64,000 bases of DNA from Tetramitus jugosus (Eukaryota > Heterolobosea > Eutetramitea > Acrasida > Vahlkampfiidae), in contig OW569347.1 in the NCBI GenBank assembly GCA_937625935.1, positions 124,001-188,000 of the forward strand, read 5' to 3'. Below the pieces are notes generated by a model. It was not told where the DNA came from. It saw nothing but the letters and a program-made list of their open reading frames with translations, and searched no databases. Every line of letters begins with the position of its first letter. The stretch's first letter is position 1. Below are positions 1 through 8,777 of the stretch, in pieces. A program made the translations under genes and the position numbers.

Positions 1-297
1 AAAGATGATTATTGTGTGTCGTTGGTGTCCTTGTTTTTTTGAGTGTGACAGTGACGCGTTGTGTGCTCTCCACCATTAACATTACAATTTCCAGTCCTTG
101 AATATGTGGGGAGAGGATATGATCGCAAGTTCAATTCCCGGGAACAGCAAGCCATTTCGGTGAATTACCACCATCACGCCCAAAACAAACAAAATTGCCT
201 TTCAAACAACTATATCTCTAAATATCAAGCATAAACTGATCACCTTCTCTCTCCGGCAGTTTCCCCACCACTGTGAAAACAACAACAACAACGAATA
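1..297. other. Upstream non-coding stretch
   Basis: No convincing gene is visible on either strand. The last 60 bases are rich in CAA/AAC and lead into the ATG at 298, as expected of a 5' untranslated leader. The gene to the left, if any, lies outside the window. Confidence 0.5.
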
Positions 298-2175
298 ATG
301 ATGATCATACAACACATTCATCGAATCTTACAAATCATTCGCACATTTTTCAAGCTCAATTATTTCATTCGGCTCATCATCTATCTATTGCTCTATGCCA
401 TTTATCTCATTATTATTACACCACTTCCTCCTCCCATCTACTCTTCCTATCCATCATCCTATCATCAACCACAACAACAACAACAACAACATGATGAAAA
501 TTTGGGAGTGATACTCTCATTGGCCAAACAAACGAAAATCAAGTATAAAAAAGCGATACAGGAACCAATTTTTGATCGATTGATTTCTAATGTGAGGAAC
601 ATGAATGAGATGCCTGATTTTTGGACGGATTACCCTGGTTTGAGAGGTTATGAGATGATTGTTGGTTATTTGATGTTTGGACGATTGTATCTCTTTGCAG
701 AGAATTATCACTTTTTTTCAAAATTGAATGCTCAACATGCTCAGCAACAACAACAACAACAACAACAACAACGACAGAATTCATATTCTCCGAGTAAGAA
801 CAATCACTACATGTTCAACAAATCGCAAATCAATAACAATACTAATAGCAATTCGAAGAAACAACCATCATCACCGTCACCGTCATCGCAACAGCAACCT
901 GTTGAAGAGACACGCCATCCGACATTCTCTCAGTTGCTTCACTCTGTCTTCTGGTTCCTCATCAATGTTACATTTGTTCCCGATTATTACTTTATCTTTT
1001 TTAGTGCATGGTACAAGGGCTATCTGTTCACAAACGTGTTCCTGTGCTCCTATCACACAGCCATCTCTGTCTTCATGATCTGGTTCAATATTCTGTGCTT
1101 GTTGTCTGGTGATTGGTTCTGGGAACATAGTCGAAGTCAGACACATGAACGAAATCGCAGACAACAGCGCGTTCAAGAAGATAGACAATTGACCATTCTG
1201 GTGAGAGACATGTTGTTGCCAGAGTTGAACAATTTGCATGCATCGATCAATCAGTTGCGTTCCCCTGCAGATTACACTCGAATGAATGTCAATCAATTGG
1301 TGAGCAATGAATTGGAATTGCAAGATCAGTTGGATATGATACGGTATGAGTTGGTGAATCGATCCACGACGGGAGATGCCAATTCGGATACGAGTAACAA
1401 TCAGGGCAATAGTGCTGGTAGTGCTGATGGATCAAATGAGAGCAACAGTAGCATTTGGACAATGATGAACAATTATCGTCGCAATAACAATGGTCACAAC
1501 AGCTCCAGTGTTATTCATAGTAGTCCTTCTTCCATTGTGGGACGAGAGAGAAGAAATTCTCTTCGGTTTCATACGTGCGATCGTTGTGTCATATGCCTCG
1601 ATCGCAAACCTGACATTTATTTGAAAACGTGTTATCATGCATGCATGTGTCGATTCTGTGCTCTGAATCATAACCTCAATGGTCGCACAAGTCTCAGCAG
1701 TCAAGGTGAATTGAGTAGTCGATTCTCGTTCAACACCATTGGTCAAACACAAGTGAAAGAAGAAGAAGGTGGAGATCAAGGTGGAGGAGAAGCAGAGGAA
1801 ATGGATGCTTATTGGCGACAAATGATTGACTCTTACGAGGATGAATCAGATGAGAATAATAACAATATCGATACCAACAACGGTTTGCTTGCTGTTAATA
1901 GCGACAATGAAGACACTCATGAGGATGATAGTGATGATGCAATACGCTTCTATAATCCTCATGCAAAATTGAAGCCAGATCTCACGAAATGTCCCATGTG
2001 CAACACGACGATCCGTGGATGGGGATACTGCTACAAGCGTGCTTCACCTCTCATCTCGTCATCCAATCCCTATGAGACAACAACAACTGCAATCGAGCTC
2101 TCAAAGCTCACCAAGTACATTACATCGAATCCAACCATCATACGGAGACTCAGATATTGGTCCACCACTCAATAA
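298..2175 (+). CDS. Multi-pass membrane RING-finger protein (putative E3 ubiquitin ligase)
   Basis: 625 aa from the first of two adjacent ATGs (298 and 301). A hydrophobic segment lies at about residues 18-40. More membrane-like segments lie at about 210-265, next to a W/F/Y-rich stretch. Between them are poly-Q and N/S-rich spacers. The C-terminal part has a RING-like cysteine pattern: CxxCxxC with a following CYHxCMCxxC at about 427-457, then CPMC at about 565-568. The two halves are separated by about 105 mostly acidic residues, which is unusual for a RING. By family logic it would be a membrane-anchored E3 ligase. The substrate and compartment are unknown. It is followed 86 bases later by the methyltransferase gene on the same strand. 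Confidence 0.75.
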   Translation: MMIIQHIHRILQIIRTFFKLNYFIRLIIYLLLYAIYLIIITPLPPPIYSSYPSSYHQPQQQQQQHDENLGVILSLAKQTKIKYKKAIQEPIFDRLISNVRNMNEMPDFWTDYPGLRGYEMIVGYLMFGRLYLFAENYHFFSKLNAQHAQQQQQQQQQQRQNSYSPSKNNHYMFNKSQINNNTNSNSKKQPSSPSPSSQQQPVEETRHPTFSQLLHSVFWFLINVTFVPDYYFIFFSAWYKGYLFTNVFLCSYHTAISVFMIWFNILCLLSGDWFWEHSRSQTHERNRRQQRVQEDRQLTILVRDMLLPELNNLHASINQLRSPADYTRMNVNQLVSNELELQDQLDMIRYELVNRSTTGDANSDTSNNQGNSAGSADGSNESNSSIWTMMNNYRRNNNGHNSSSVIHSSPSSIVGRERRNSLRFHTCDRCVICLDRKPDIYLKTCYHACMCRFCALNHNLNGRTSLSSQGELSSRFSFNTIGQTQVKEEEGGDQGGGEAEEMDAYWRQMIDSYEDESDENNNNIDTNNGLLAVNSDNEDTHEDDSDDAIRFYNPHAKLKPDLTKCPMCNTTIRGWGYCYKRASPLISSSNPYETTTTAIELSKLTKYITSNPTIIRRLRYWSTTQ

Positions 2176-2261
2176 AACTCCCAATCCATGGAACCAAACA
2201 TATGCTTCATGCTTTTTTAACACATCTTGAACTTTTTTCACAAAGAAAAACAACAACAAAA

Positions 2262-3554
2262 ATGACAACAACAAAACAACAACAAAAAAGATCAAGTGAC
2301 GCTCCCACCACACGACAAGAACAAGCATCCCCCATCTCCACCCTCTTCCATGCCTTCTTCGCCACCTTCCAACGAAGTCTCATTATTCAACCCATTGTCT
2401 TTGTGCAGCAATACGTGTTGAACGGTGCCAAAGTCGTTGAAACCATGGATCAGTATGGAACACTGACCATCAAGGATCGAAAGATTGCATGGCTCAAACC
2501 AATCATTCAAACCACACTTCTCGCTCTTCAATTCTTCTTGCCCAATGCACTCTTGAGTAGTAGTAGTAGTAAATCATCATCATCAAATACTAAGAATAAT
2601 AATGAGAAGAAGAATAGTGATGATACTATTAGTAGTAATGATGAAAAGGTGATTGATAGTCAAACTACTAATGATGAGAGTAATAATAACAATGAAAATA
2701 CGGAAAAAGAGGAAGAAGAGCAGGAACAACACAATAATGAAGATGAGAATGAAAATCAAAATGACAAAAAGGATGATGATAGTGAGGATGAGGAAGATGA
2801 AGATGATATTGGTGAAAGTCTATTTTCTCTCTATATTGATGAAGACTATCAATTGTATGGTTTCGAGTGGAACAATGTGTCATTTGATCTCTATCACTTG
2901 AACACAGCATCTACTCAGTATGACATGACTGGTCAAGTCATTTGGCCCGCTTCAGAAGTATTGGCACGATACTTGATTGATCACTCTGAGTCTCTTGAAC
3001 TATCAAGCAAGAAAATGTTAGAATTTGGAGCAGGTGTGGGTCTCAGTGGATTCGCAGCTGCATTTGCCGGTTGTGCCACTACTGTCATGACTGATGATTC
3101 TCAGAACAGTGTTGTTGAGCGATTGTTAATCAAGAATGTGCAACTAGCACAGGAACAATTGAAGAATCGACCAGAGTCATCCGCTACAGGAGAGCTGCCT
3201 GTTGTGTCCTATGAGCCATTGCACTGGGGAGATGAAACAGATTTGAAGAAGATTACGGATGTGTATGGAACGTTTGATATTTTGATTGGTGCTGATACAG
3301 TATATTGGCCAGATAGTGTCATTCCACTCTTGACATCGATTGATGTCCTGTTGAGTCATGATCCAGCTGCTGTGTGCTTCCTTGTCTATGTGGAAAGATC
3401 CAGACAGACATGCAATCTGCTGTTGGACACTGCGCGTGAACAATTCAACTTCCACGTCGAATACATGCCTGATGAGCAAGTGGACCACAAGTACAACTTG
3501 AATCATGTCACTGGCGAGAAAGTGAAAACCATTATCGTCAAGAGAAAAGTATAA
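2262..3554 (+). CDS. METTL21-type lysine methyltransferase-like protein
   Basis: I start at the ATG at 2262 (430 aa), which follows a CAA-rich leader. The frame is open upstream to 2157, but an earlier start would overlap the RING gene. The first 110 residues hold a hydrophobic region ending in LALQFFLPNALL. A very acidic, Ser/Asn-rich linker follows. The C-terminal half is a seven-beta-strand SAM methyltransferase: motif I LEFGAGVGLSG, then TDD, and a post-II motif GADTVYW. This carries the DxxY signature of the METTL21/EFM group, which methylates lysines on chaperones and translation factors. A W-x-A-S segment (IWPASEVLARYL) before motif I is also typical. The substrate cannot be told. The membrane-like N-terminus is uncommon for this family. 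Confidence 0.75.
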   Translation: MTTTKQQQKRSSDAPTTRQEQASPISTLFHAFFATFQRSLIIQPIVFVQQYVLNGAKVVETMDQYGTLTIKDRKIAWLKPIIQTTLLALQFFLPNALLSSSSSKSSSSNTKNNNEKKNSDDTISSNDEKVIDSQTTNDESNNNNENTEKEEEEQEQHNNEDENENQNDKKDDDSEDEEDEDDIGESLFSLYIDEDYQLYGFEWNNVSFDLYHLNTASTQYDMTGQVIWPASEVLARYLIDHSESLELSSKKMLEFGAGVGLSGFAAAFAGCATTVMTDDSQNSVVERLLIKNVQLAQEQLKNRPESSATGELPVVSYEPLHWGDETDLKKITDVYGTFDILIGADTVYWPDSVIPLLTSIDVLLSHDPAAVCFLVYVERSRQTCNLLLDTAREQFNFHVEYMPDEQVDHKYNLNHVTGEKVKTIIVKRKV

Positions 3555-3625
3555 ATTTTATTCCAAATCGATATTCCATAGTTTCAATCTATCATCATGC
3601 AAGTTTTTATAAATATGCACAACAT

Positions 3626-4509
3626 TTAGAATGCCTTCTCGTCCATTTGAACAAACAAAGTGGTTCCATCGAGCTCAGACAACTCACCAAGAGCATTGTT
3701 GGCTTCTTCCTCAGAAGCAAAGCAAACAAAGCCAAATCCTCTGGATTCACCAGACTCTCTGTCCTTGACAATCTTGACGTTTTGGACGGTACCGACTTGT
3801 TCCATGTGGTTTCTCAAAGTGTCTTCGTCAATGTGTCTTGGTATCCTTCCAACAAACACTTGTCTTCCCTTGACAGACTCTCTTGGAGCTCTTGGCTCTC
3901 TTGGTTCTCTTTGTTCACGTGGCTCTCTTGGTGCATCATCATCAATAGCAATCATTGAGATGGTTCTGCCTTCAAAGTCAGAATTGTTCAATTGTTCAAG
4001 TGCCTTTTGTCTGTCTTCTTCAGTAGCAAAGTGAACAAAGGCTCTTCCTCTGGATCTGCCAGTCTCACGGTCCTTCAACACCTTGGCAAAGACAACGTGG
4101 GAAACTGGAGCGAAAAAGTCCTTGATTTGTGGCCATTCAGCACTCCATGGAAGGTTTCTGACGAGAACCTTGAACATTGGAGTGTTGTTGTTGTTATTGT
4201 TGAGAAAGTCGCTTCTTTGCTTCATGACTGGTTCTTGGTCGCCAAAAAAGTTGTCGGCAATTGTTTCTTGTTGTTGGAAAACAGGGACTGCATATGATCA
4301 TTATCAAAAAAAGAAAGAAAGAAGAATGTAAGTCATCATTGTTGTTGTTATTGTTGCCTGTTCACACAAAAAAAGAGAGACATACATTGAGCATGATAAG
4401 CTCTAAAGTTTGGAGCAAACAAGGTGGATCTTGGAGCGACAAGGCGTTGAATAACACGGTTGTTGTTTCTGCGAGAAATGAGTTGTGCAAAGGAGGCAAT
4501 CTTGGACAT
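3626..4509 (-). CDS. Mitochondrion-targeted protein with two RRM domains (two exons)
   Basis: Exon 1 is 4386-4509, intron 4288-4385 (98 nt, GTATGT...CAG), exon 2 is 3626-4287. The splice joins in phase 1 and keeps the frame open: exon 2 contributes about 20 residues before the first in-exon Met, and using the nearer AG leads to a stop. Exon 1 encodes 41 residues that look like a mitochondrial presequence: start MSKIASFAQLISRR, many Arg, no acidic residues. Two RNA-recognition motifs follow, with RNP2 KVLVRNLPW and RNP1 RGRAFVHFA in the first, QVFVGRIPR and RGFGFVCFA in the second. They are joined by a linker of PREPRE repeats. A role in mitochondrial RNA processing or stability is inferred from targeting plus RRMs. 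The total is about 261 aa. Confidence 0.8.
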
Positions 4510-4683
4510 GATTATTATGCGAATAGGTGAGTTGTTGTTGCTTGTTTGATTATTTTTTGGTTTTTTGTGTGTGAAACAAAAATCAAATCTCCGATTACAA
4601 TTTTATGCGCAACCTTTTCTGTTGACGGCAAAATACGTAGCAAGTTTTAGCGAGAATCTGGCAACACAACATTGAGGCTTCCT

Positions 4684-4977
4684 TCATTGTTGAGATGCCA
4701 TGTCGTCCTGAATCTTCTTGGTGTGATTGCTGTCGTTGTTGTGAGTTTTGGTTGTGGGTGAGAGTGCATATTTCTTGTATTCGAAGTGTATTACTCTGGT
4801 TGACCTGGCTCCTTATCTTGAGCAAAGAACAGTCAACTTTTCTCTGCAAAACCAGTCGTTCATCGAGGTATATTCCTTGAAATTTCACAAATTCTTCTCC
4901 ATACTACATTGTGAAATTTCACTTTTTCTGTGTCCTCTGAGTTGAATTTCTTTGTTTCCACTGCATTTGTGATTCAT
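4684..4977 (-). CDS. Possible small spliced gene, unassigned
   Basis: Weak candidate. An ATG at 4977 directly follows the stop of the Rpp14/Pop5-like gene. The frame runs through MEKNL, where a GTGAAA donor occurs. Joining to a CAG just before TCAACCAG gives a hydrophilic end containing HFEYKKYALSP and stopping at 4684. The product would be about 69 aa with an intron of about 84 nt. Composition is protein-like, but I recognise no family and other splice choices exist. The stretch may instead be the promoter and leader of the downstream RRM gene. Confidence 0.2.
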
Positions 4978-5556
4978 TCACTGCACATCCAACAACAAAA
5001 ATTGTTGCTTCTGGAAGAAGGAACGAGAGTTTGTTGAGCTCATGGAGTGCAGATAGGGCGATTTTCGAATGGTTCTCATGGCCAAAATACCACAGTCATT
5101 CTTGTTGGGCATAAAGAATGTCATTGCATTCACTAAGAGTGCCACTTTACTGCGATCGACACACAATATCGCCTCATATATCTGTCCCTGTTGTTGTGCA
5201 TGCACATTAAATGACAATACTTGAACATCAAATGTCCCTGCGAGTCCATAGTAGAATTGCAGTTGATCCTGGAGCACTTGAAGCAAGTAGTCATCAGTCA
5301 GCATGGATCCAGCGAATTCGTCTGACACTTGACTATTTGAGCGTGAAAGAGTTTGAAAATGTTGTCAAGTCAAGTTGCACACATTCAAGAACGAGTGCAT
5401 CGTAATAGTGAGAGAGAAGAAGGTTATACGTGTCAGTTCTTCAGGAGTTTATTGTTGCAACAAAGACGTTAAAAAGCTTTAGAGTGAGACTCACATTTGT
5501 ACAGAAAGAAAATAGAGTTGTGACTCGATGGTCGTTCTTTGTGATTGCTTTTGCAT
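4978..5556 (-). CDS. Rpp14/Pop5-family RNase P/MRP subunit (three exons)
   Basis: Exon 1 is 5495-5556, intron 1 is 5439-5494 (56 nt, GTGAGT), exon 2 is 5383-5438, intron 2 is 5322-5382 (61 nt, GTGTGC), exon 3 is 4978-5321. The product is 153 aa. Frames match at both junctions (phases 2 and 1). The joined protein follows the family layout: a beta strand (ALVLEYEF), a helix (LTDDYLLQVLQDQ), then FYYG, then the core GTFDVQVLSFN...IYEAILCVDRSKVALLVNAMTF and IRKSPYL ending near the C-terminus. Family members are protein subunits of nuclear RNase P and RNase MRP, which mature tRNA and rRNA. Exons 1 and 2 were found by similarity and splice logic, so their ends are less sure than exon 3. The start lies 53 bases after the SDR stop. 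Confidence 0.7.
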
Positions 5557-5608
5557 TTTTACTTTGAATTTTGTTTTTTGGACCAGAGCGGAGAAAAAGT
5601 AGCAAAGC

Positions 5609-6520
5609 TTAGTGACCCTTGAGCTTGACTGCTGACTTTGAAGTCTTGTTGGCCATCTTGTCCTTGAATGACCATGGCAAAAAGCCACCAAACATCTGTC
5701 CCAAATAACCGAGTCTCGTCATCAACAATTCTGGCTCAGCCACTAGAATTGCCTTTTCGATCATATCGGCAGCCTTTGCAGGACTGATATACTTGCTCTT
5801 ATCTCTCTGGACACCTTCAGAGCCAATAGAATTCATTTGAAAGTTCGATAGAACATAACCTGGACAAGCGATAGTCACTCTCACATTAGTGTCTGACAAG
5901 TCATTTCTAAGTGAGTGCATAAAGCCTTGCAACGCAAACTTTGATGCACAGTAGGCTGTTCGGTCCATGATGCCATACTTCCCACTGAGTGACGAAATGG
6001 CAGCAATATTCTTGTTGGTGGCATCTGGTGAGCTGCTAATCATGTGAGGCAGTGCATACATGACACATCGAGCAACACCATAATAATTCACGTCCATCAA
6101 CTGCGTGTGAGTGCTCAAATCATGACAGTCTTGGAATTTTCCATACGCACCCACACCTGCATTCAACAACAAGATATCAATGGTTCCAAACTTTTCCACT
6201 GCCTTCTCAATAAAATGTTTGCAGCTTTCTTCGCTTTGAACATCGAGAGAAAGTGCAAGTGCATCTGTGGCACCGACAGACAGGCACTCTTGTTTCACTT
6301 TGTCGAGCGCATTCACATTTCTGGCTCCAATGACCACTCTAGCACCCATCTTGGCATAGTGAAGGGCCAAAGCTTCACCAATACCTGAGCTAGCTCCGGT
6401 GATCACAACTACGAGTCCTTTGTAGGACTTGAAGATGGGTTTCTTCGATCGTGATAGAATGTTTTTAAGAATATAGATGGCCAATGACAAGACACCAATT
6501 GCTGCGATAAATGTTTTCAT
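5609..6520 (-). CDS. Membrane-anchored short-chain dehydrogenase/reductase
   Basis: 303 aa. An N-terminal hydrophobic anchor (about residues 4-20) precedes a complete classical SDR fold: cofactor motif TGASSGIG at 41-48, NAG at 120-122, ISSLSG with the catalytic Ser near 177, and catalytic YCASK at 190-194. The arrangement resembles DHRS7/11-beta-HSD-like and 3-ketosphinganine reductase-like enzymes of the ER or lipid droplets. RN near 67-68 hints at NADP(H) preference. The substrate cannot be assigned. The C-terminus (KLKGH) is not a peroxisomal signal. Confidence 0.88.
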   Translation of the reverse strand: MKTFIAAIGVLSLAIYILKNILSRSKKPIFKSYKGLVVVITGASSGIGEALALHYAKMGARVVIGARNVNALDKVKQECLSVGATDALALSLDVQSEESCKHFIEKAVEKFGTIDILLLNAGVGAYGKFQDCHDLSTHTQLMDVNYYGVARCVMYALPHMISSSPDATNKNIAAISSLSGKYGIMDRTAYCASKFALQGFMHSLRNDLSDTNVRVTIACPGYVLSNFQMNSIGSEGVQRDKSKYISPAKAADMIEKAILVAEPELLMTRLGYLGQMFGGFLPWSFKDKMANKTSKSAVKLKGH

Positions 6521-6738
6521 TTCCAGTTCTGAGTCTTCGCTTTTGATTGAGTTGTGTGTATTTTCCGATTGAAGTATTGAAAAACTCCGTGTTTGTCAAC
6601 ATTTACAATCATCCATCAAATCCAAATGTCCTTGTGTGGGGATCGTTCGCACACTCCCCCTTAACTTCCAACCCGTTTCTCTCACTGAAAAAAAAACCAT
6701 CATCCATATATTACTATACTGTACAACATATCAAAACT

Positions 6739-7728
6739 ATGAGAAATATTATTATTGCTGTTCTCGTTGCTTTGTTTTTGGTTGCTTTTGTAGCAGCTGC
6801 TGATAACTCTGCTTGCTTGAATGCTTGTGTCTCCTCTGGCTCTAGCAAGAGTACCTGCAGAAAGCTCTGTACTTTGGTTGCCAAGAGTGAAGAAGAAGAA
6901 GAGGAAGACTGGAAGGTCTATGGTAACGCAAGCAACGGTGGTCAATGGAACGCTGGCTTTGAATGGACATCCAAGGACGACCAAGAAGAGATTGATGAAG
7001 AGCGCTGGAAGGTTCACGGAAACGTTGCCAACGGTGGAAAGTGGAATGCTGGTTTTGAATACAACTCCAATGATGACGAGGAGGAAATTGAAGACTGGAA
7101 GGTTCACGGTAACGTTGCCAATGGTGGTCAATGGAACGCAGGTTTCGAATGGACCTCCAAGGACGACCAAGAAGAGATTGATGAAGAAGACTGGAAGGTC
7201 TATGGCAATGCCGCAAACGGTGGCCAATGGCAAGCAGGTTTCGAATGGACCTCAAAGGACGATGCTGAAGAGATTGACGAAGAAGACTGGAAGGTTTACG
7301 GAAATGCTGCAAATGGTGGCCAATGGCAAGCAGGTTTCGAATGGACTTCCAAGGACGATGAAGAAGACTGGGTGACTGCTCAAGACGACGACGAAGAAGA
7401 AGACTGGAAGGTCTATGGAAATGCAAGCAACGGTGGCCAATGGAATGCTGGCTTTGAATGGACATCCAAGGATGACGAGGAAGAAGTTGAAGACTGGAAG
7501 GTTCACGGAAACGTTGCCAATGGTGGAAAGTGGAATGCTGGTTTCGAATGGACTTCCAAGGACGACCAAGAAGAGATTGATGAAGAAGACTGGTATGTCA
7601 ACGGAAACGTAGGCAACAATGGCTTCAATGCTGGTGCTGGTTACCAAAACGGTGGCTTCAAGGCAGGAGGTAACGTTGACAACAGAGGCAACTGGGGTGT
7701 CGGTGCTTCATACTCTGTTCGCTTCTAA
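6739..7728 (+). CDS. Secreted acidic tandem-repeat protein
   Basis: I start at ATG 6739 (329 aa) because a clean signal peptide begins there (MRNIIIAVLVALFLVAFVAAA). The frame is open upstream to 6547 without one. A short four-Cys segment (ACLNAC...STCRKLC) follows. Then come seven near-identical units of about 28-33 residues, each WKV[YH]GN, then NGG[QK]W[NQ]AGFEW and an acidic tail. One divergent unit and a Gly/Asn-rich end (GVGASYSVRF) finish the protein. The aromatic-Gly strand pattern suggests repeating beta structure on the cell surface or in a secreted coat, which is inference. An AATAAA lies at 7734, just after the stop. I recognise no named family. Confidence 0.85.
   Translation: MRNIIIAVLVALFLVAFVAAADNSACLNACVSSGSSKSTCRKLCTLVAKSEEEEEEDWKVYGNASNGGQWNAGFEWTSKDDQEEIDEERWKVHGNVANGGKWNAGFEYNSNDDEEEIEDWKVHGNVANGGQWNAGFEWTSKDDQEEIDEEDWKVYGNAANGGQWQAGFEWTSKDDAEEIDEEDWKVYGNAANGGQWQAGFEWTSKDDEEDWVTAQDDDEEEDWKVYGNASNGGQWNAGFEWTSKDDEEEVEDWKVHGNVANGGKWNAGFEWTSKDDQEEIDEEDWYVNGNVGNNGFNAGAGYQNGGFKAGGNVDNRGNWGVGASYSVRF
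6907..7587 (+). repeat. In-frame tandem repeat within the secreted protein gene
   Basis: Seven units of roughly 84-99 bases, opening with GACTGGAAGGT or a close variant and joined by GA-rich acidic linkers. Several units are nearly identical at the DNA level, which suggests recent duplication or gene-conversion-like exchange. One linker (near 7369-7402) is longer and reads WVTAQDDD. Confidence 0.9.
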
Positions 7729-8509
7729 AGAGCAATAAACAACGATTCTAAGCTGTACCAAAATACTCGCACTTGCTCTTGTTACACCATTCCTCTTGGT
7801 CAGGTTTCCATTGCGTAGTGTCATCTTCCTTCCAACACAAGGACATGTTTCGTGTAATTTTTTTTTTCATACAACCTGTGTTGCCCCTTTATTCTATACA
7901 CTACAGTGAGACATGATTCCGCTCAGCACCGCTAGGTGATGAGCAGTGTTTCATCTCTCTTCACAACAGAATTGATATACACCTTGTGTTGTGCCTTGAT
8001 GCAGGCACGTTTGGTAGAGTCTACGACTCCTTTAATCCTTTTCTCTGCCTCCCTCTTCTTGCGTCCTTTAAGCTTCAGTTCCTCCAGAAGTTCCTCCCTA
8101 AAGTCTTCCTCTTTACCCATCAGACCTTCAAGAAGCCTGTCCAGTCCAAAAGGACATTTCAAGAAATAATTCCACTCCTTCGGTGGCCGAATGTTTTTTT
8201 AATACAACAAATGGTGCTCACGCACCACGTTGCGGAACTTTTATTTTTCTTTTGCGTGAGAGAAGGCTTGCCTGCTCTCAATTGCCAAACATGATGAGGT
8301 GCTTGCCCAGTGGAGTGGCAGGCCTACGCAACAGGATTCATTCTCTTCTTGGAATGTTGTTTTGTTCCCTTCTTCAGGGATTCGTTGCGAGGGCCTCCAC
8401 TACCATCTGGAGCACCACTGGTGAGATCAGATGGCTCCGTAGTCCTAGTACTGCCTTCGGTGGCCGAATGTTTCGTGTAATTTGTTTTTTCTGAGAGCGG
8501 AGAATATCG
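7729..8509. other. Gene-poor stretch with short dispersed repeats and coding-like fragments
   Basis: No complete gene is supported. A 20-base word, CCTTCGGTGGCCGAATGTTT, occurs at 8177-8196 and 8454-8473. The second copy continues into a 16-base segment that recurs at 7845-7860. On the minus strand a frame at 7932-8198 lacks an ATG but is strongly charged and helix-like (EELLEELKLKGRKKREAEKRIKG). A 32-codon frame at 7748-7846 contains WKPDQEEWCNKSKCEYF. These look like remnants or exons of an unrecognised gene or element next to tRNA-Leu. Confidence 0.5.
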
Positions 8510-8590
8510 GCAAGCGTTCCCGAGTGGTCAAAGGGGCTGGACTTAAGACCCAGTGCATCAGCTTCGTGAGTTCGAACCTCACCGCTTGCA
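8510..8590 (+). tRNA. tRNA-Leu (anticodon TAA)
   Basis: Acceptor arms GCAAGCG (8510-8516) and CGCTTGC (8583-8589) pair fully, with discriminator A. The anticodon loop is CTTAAGA, giving TAA. The T-arm is GTGAG-TTCGAAC-CTCAC. The length of 81 nt reflects a longer variable arm, as expected for a type II leucine tRNA. The anticodon stem has one A-C mismatch next to the loop. There is no intron. A T run follows at 8594-8597. Confidence 0.93.
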
Positions 8591-8777
8591 TACCTTTTGT
8601 CTTTCCTTGCATCTCTCTTGTGCTTTTTTTTGTGGGGGTTTTTGTTTGTCCCATTTTTTGTGAAGCTTTTCGAAGGGGTATTTGTTTGCGCCATTCCGCC
8701 TCGTGTGTTCTGGTTGAGTATTTTGATTTAATTCAATCTACTTGTGGAGCAGCCAACACACAAACACAAATATTAAC

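Noticed and set aside
4595-4888. 97-codon minus-strand frame as a gene on its own
   Set aside because: It mixes two frames that look better as pieces of a spliced unit or leader, and it has no family resemblance.
6700-7650. Long minus-strand open frames opposite the secreted repeat protein
   Set aside because: They mirror the repeat sequence in antisense and lack sensible starts. Signal peptide and codon pattern support the plus strand.
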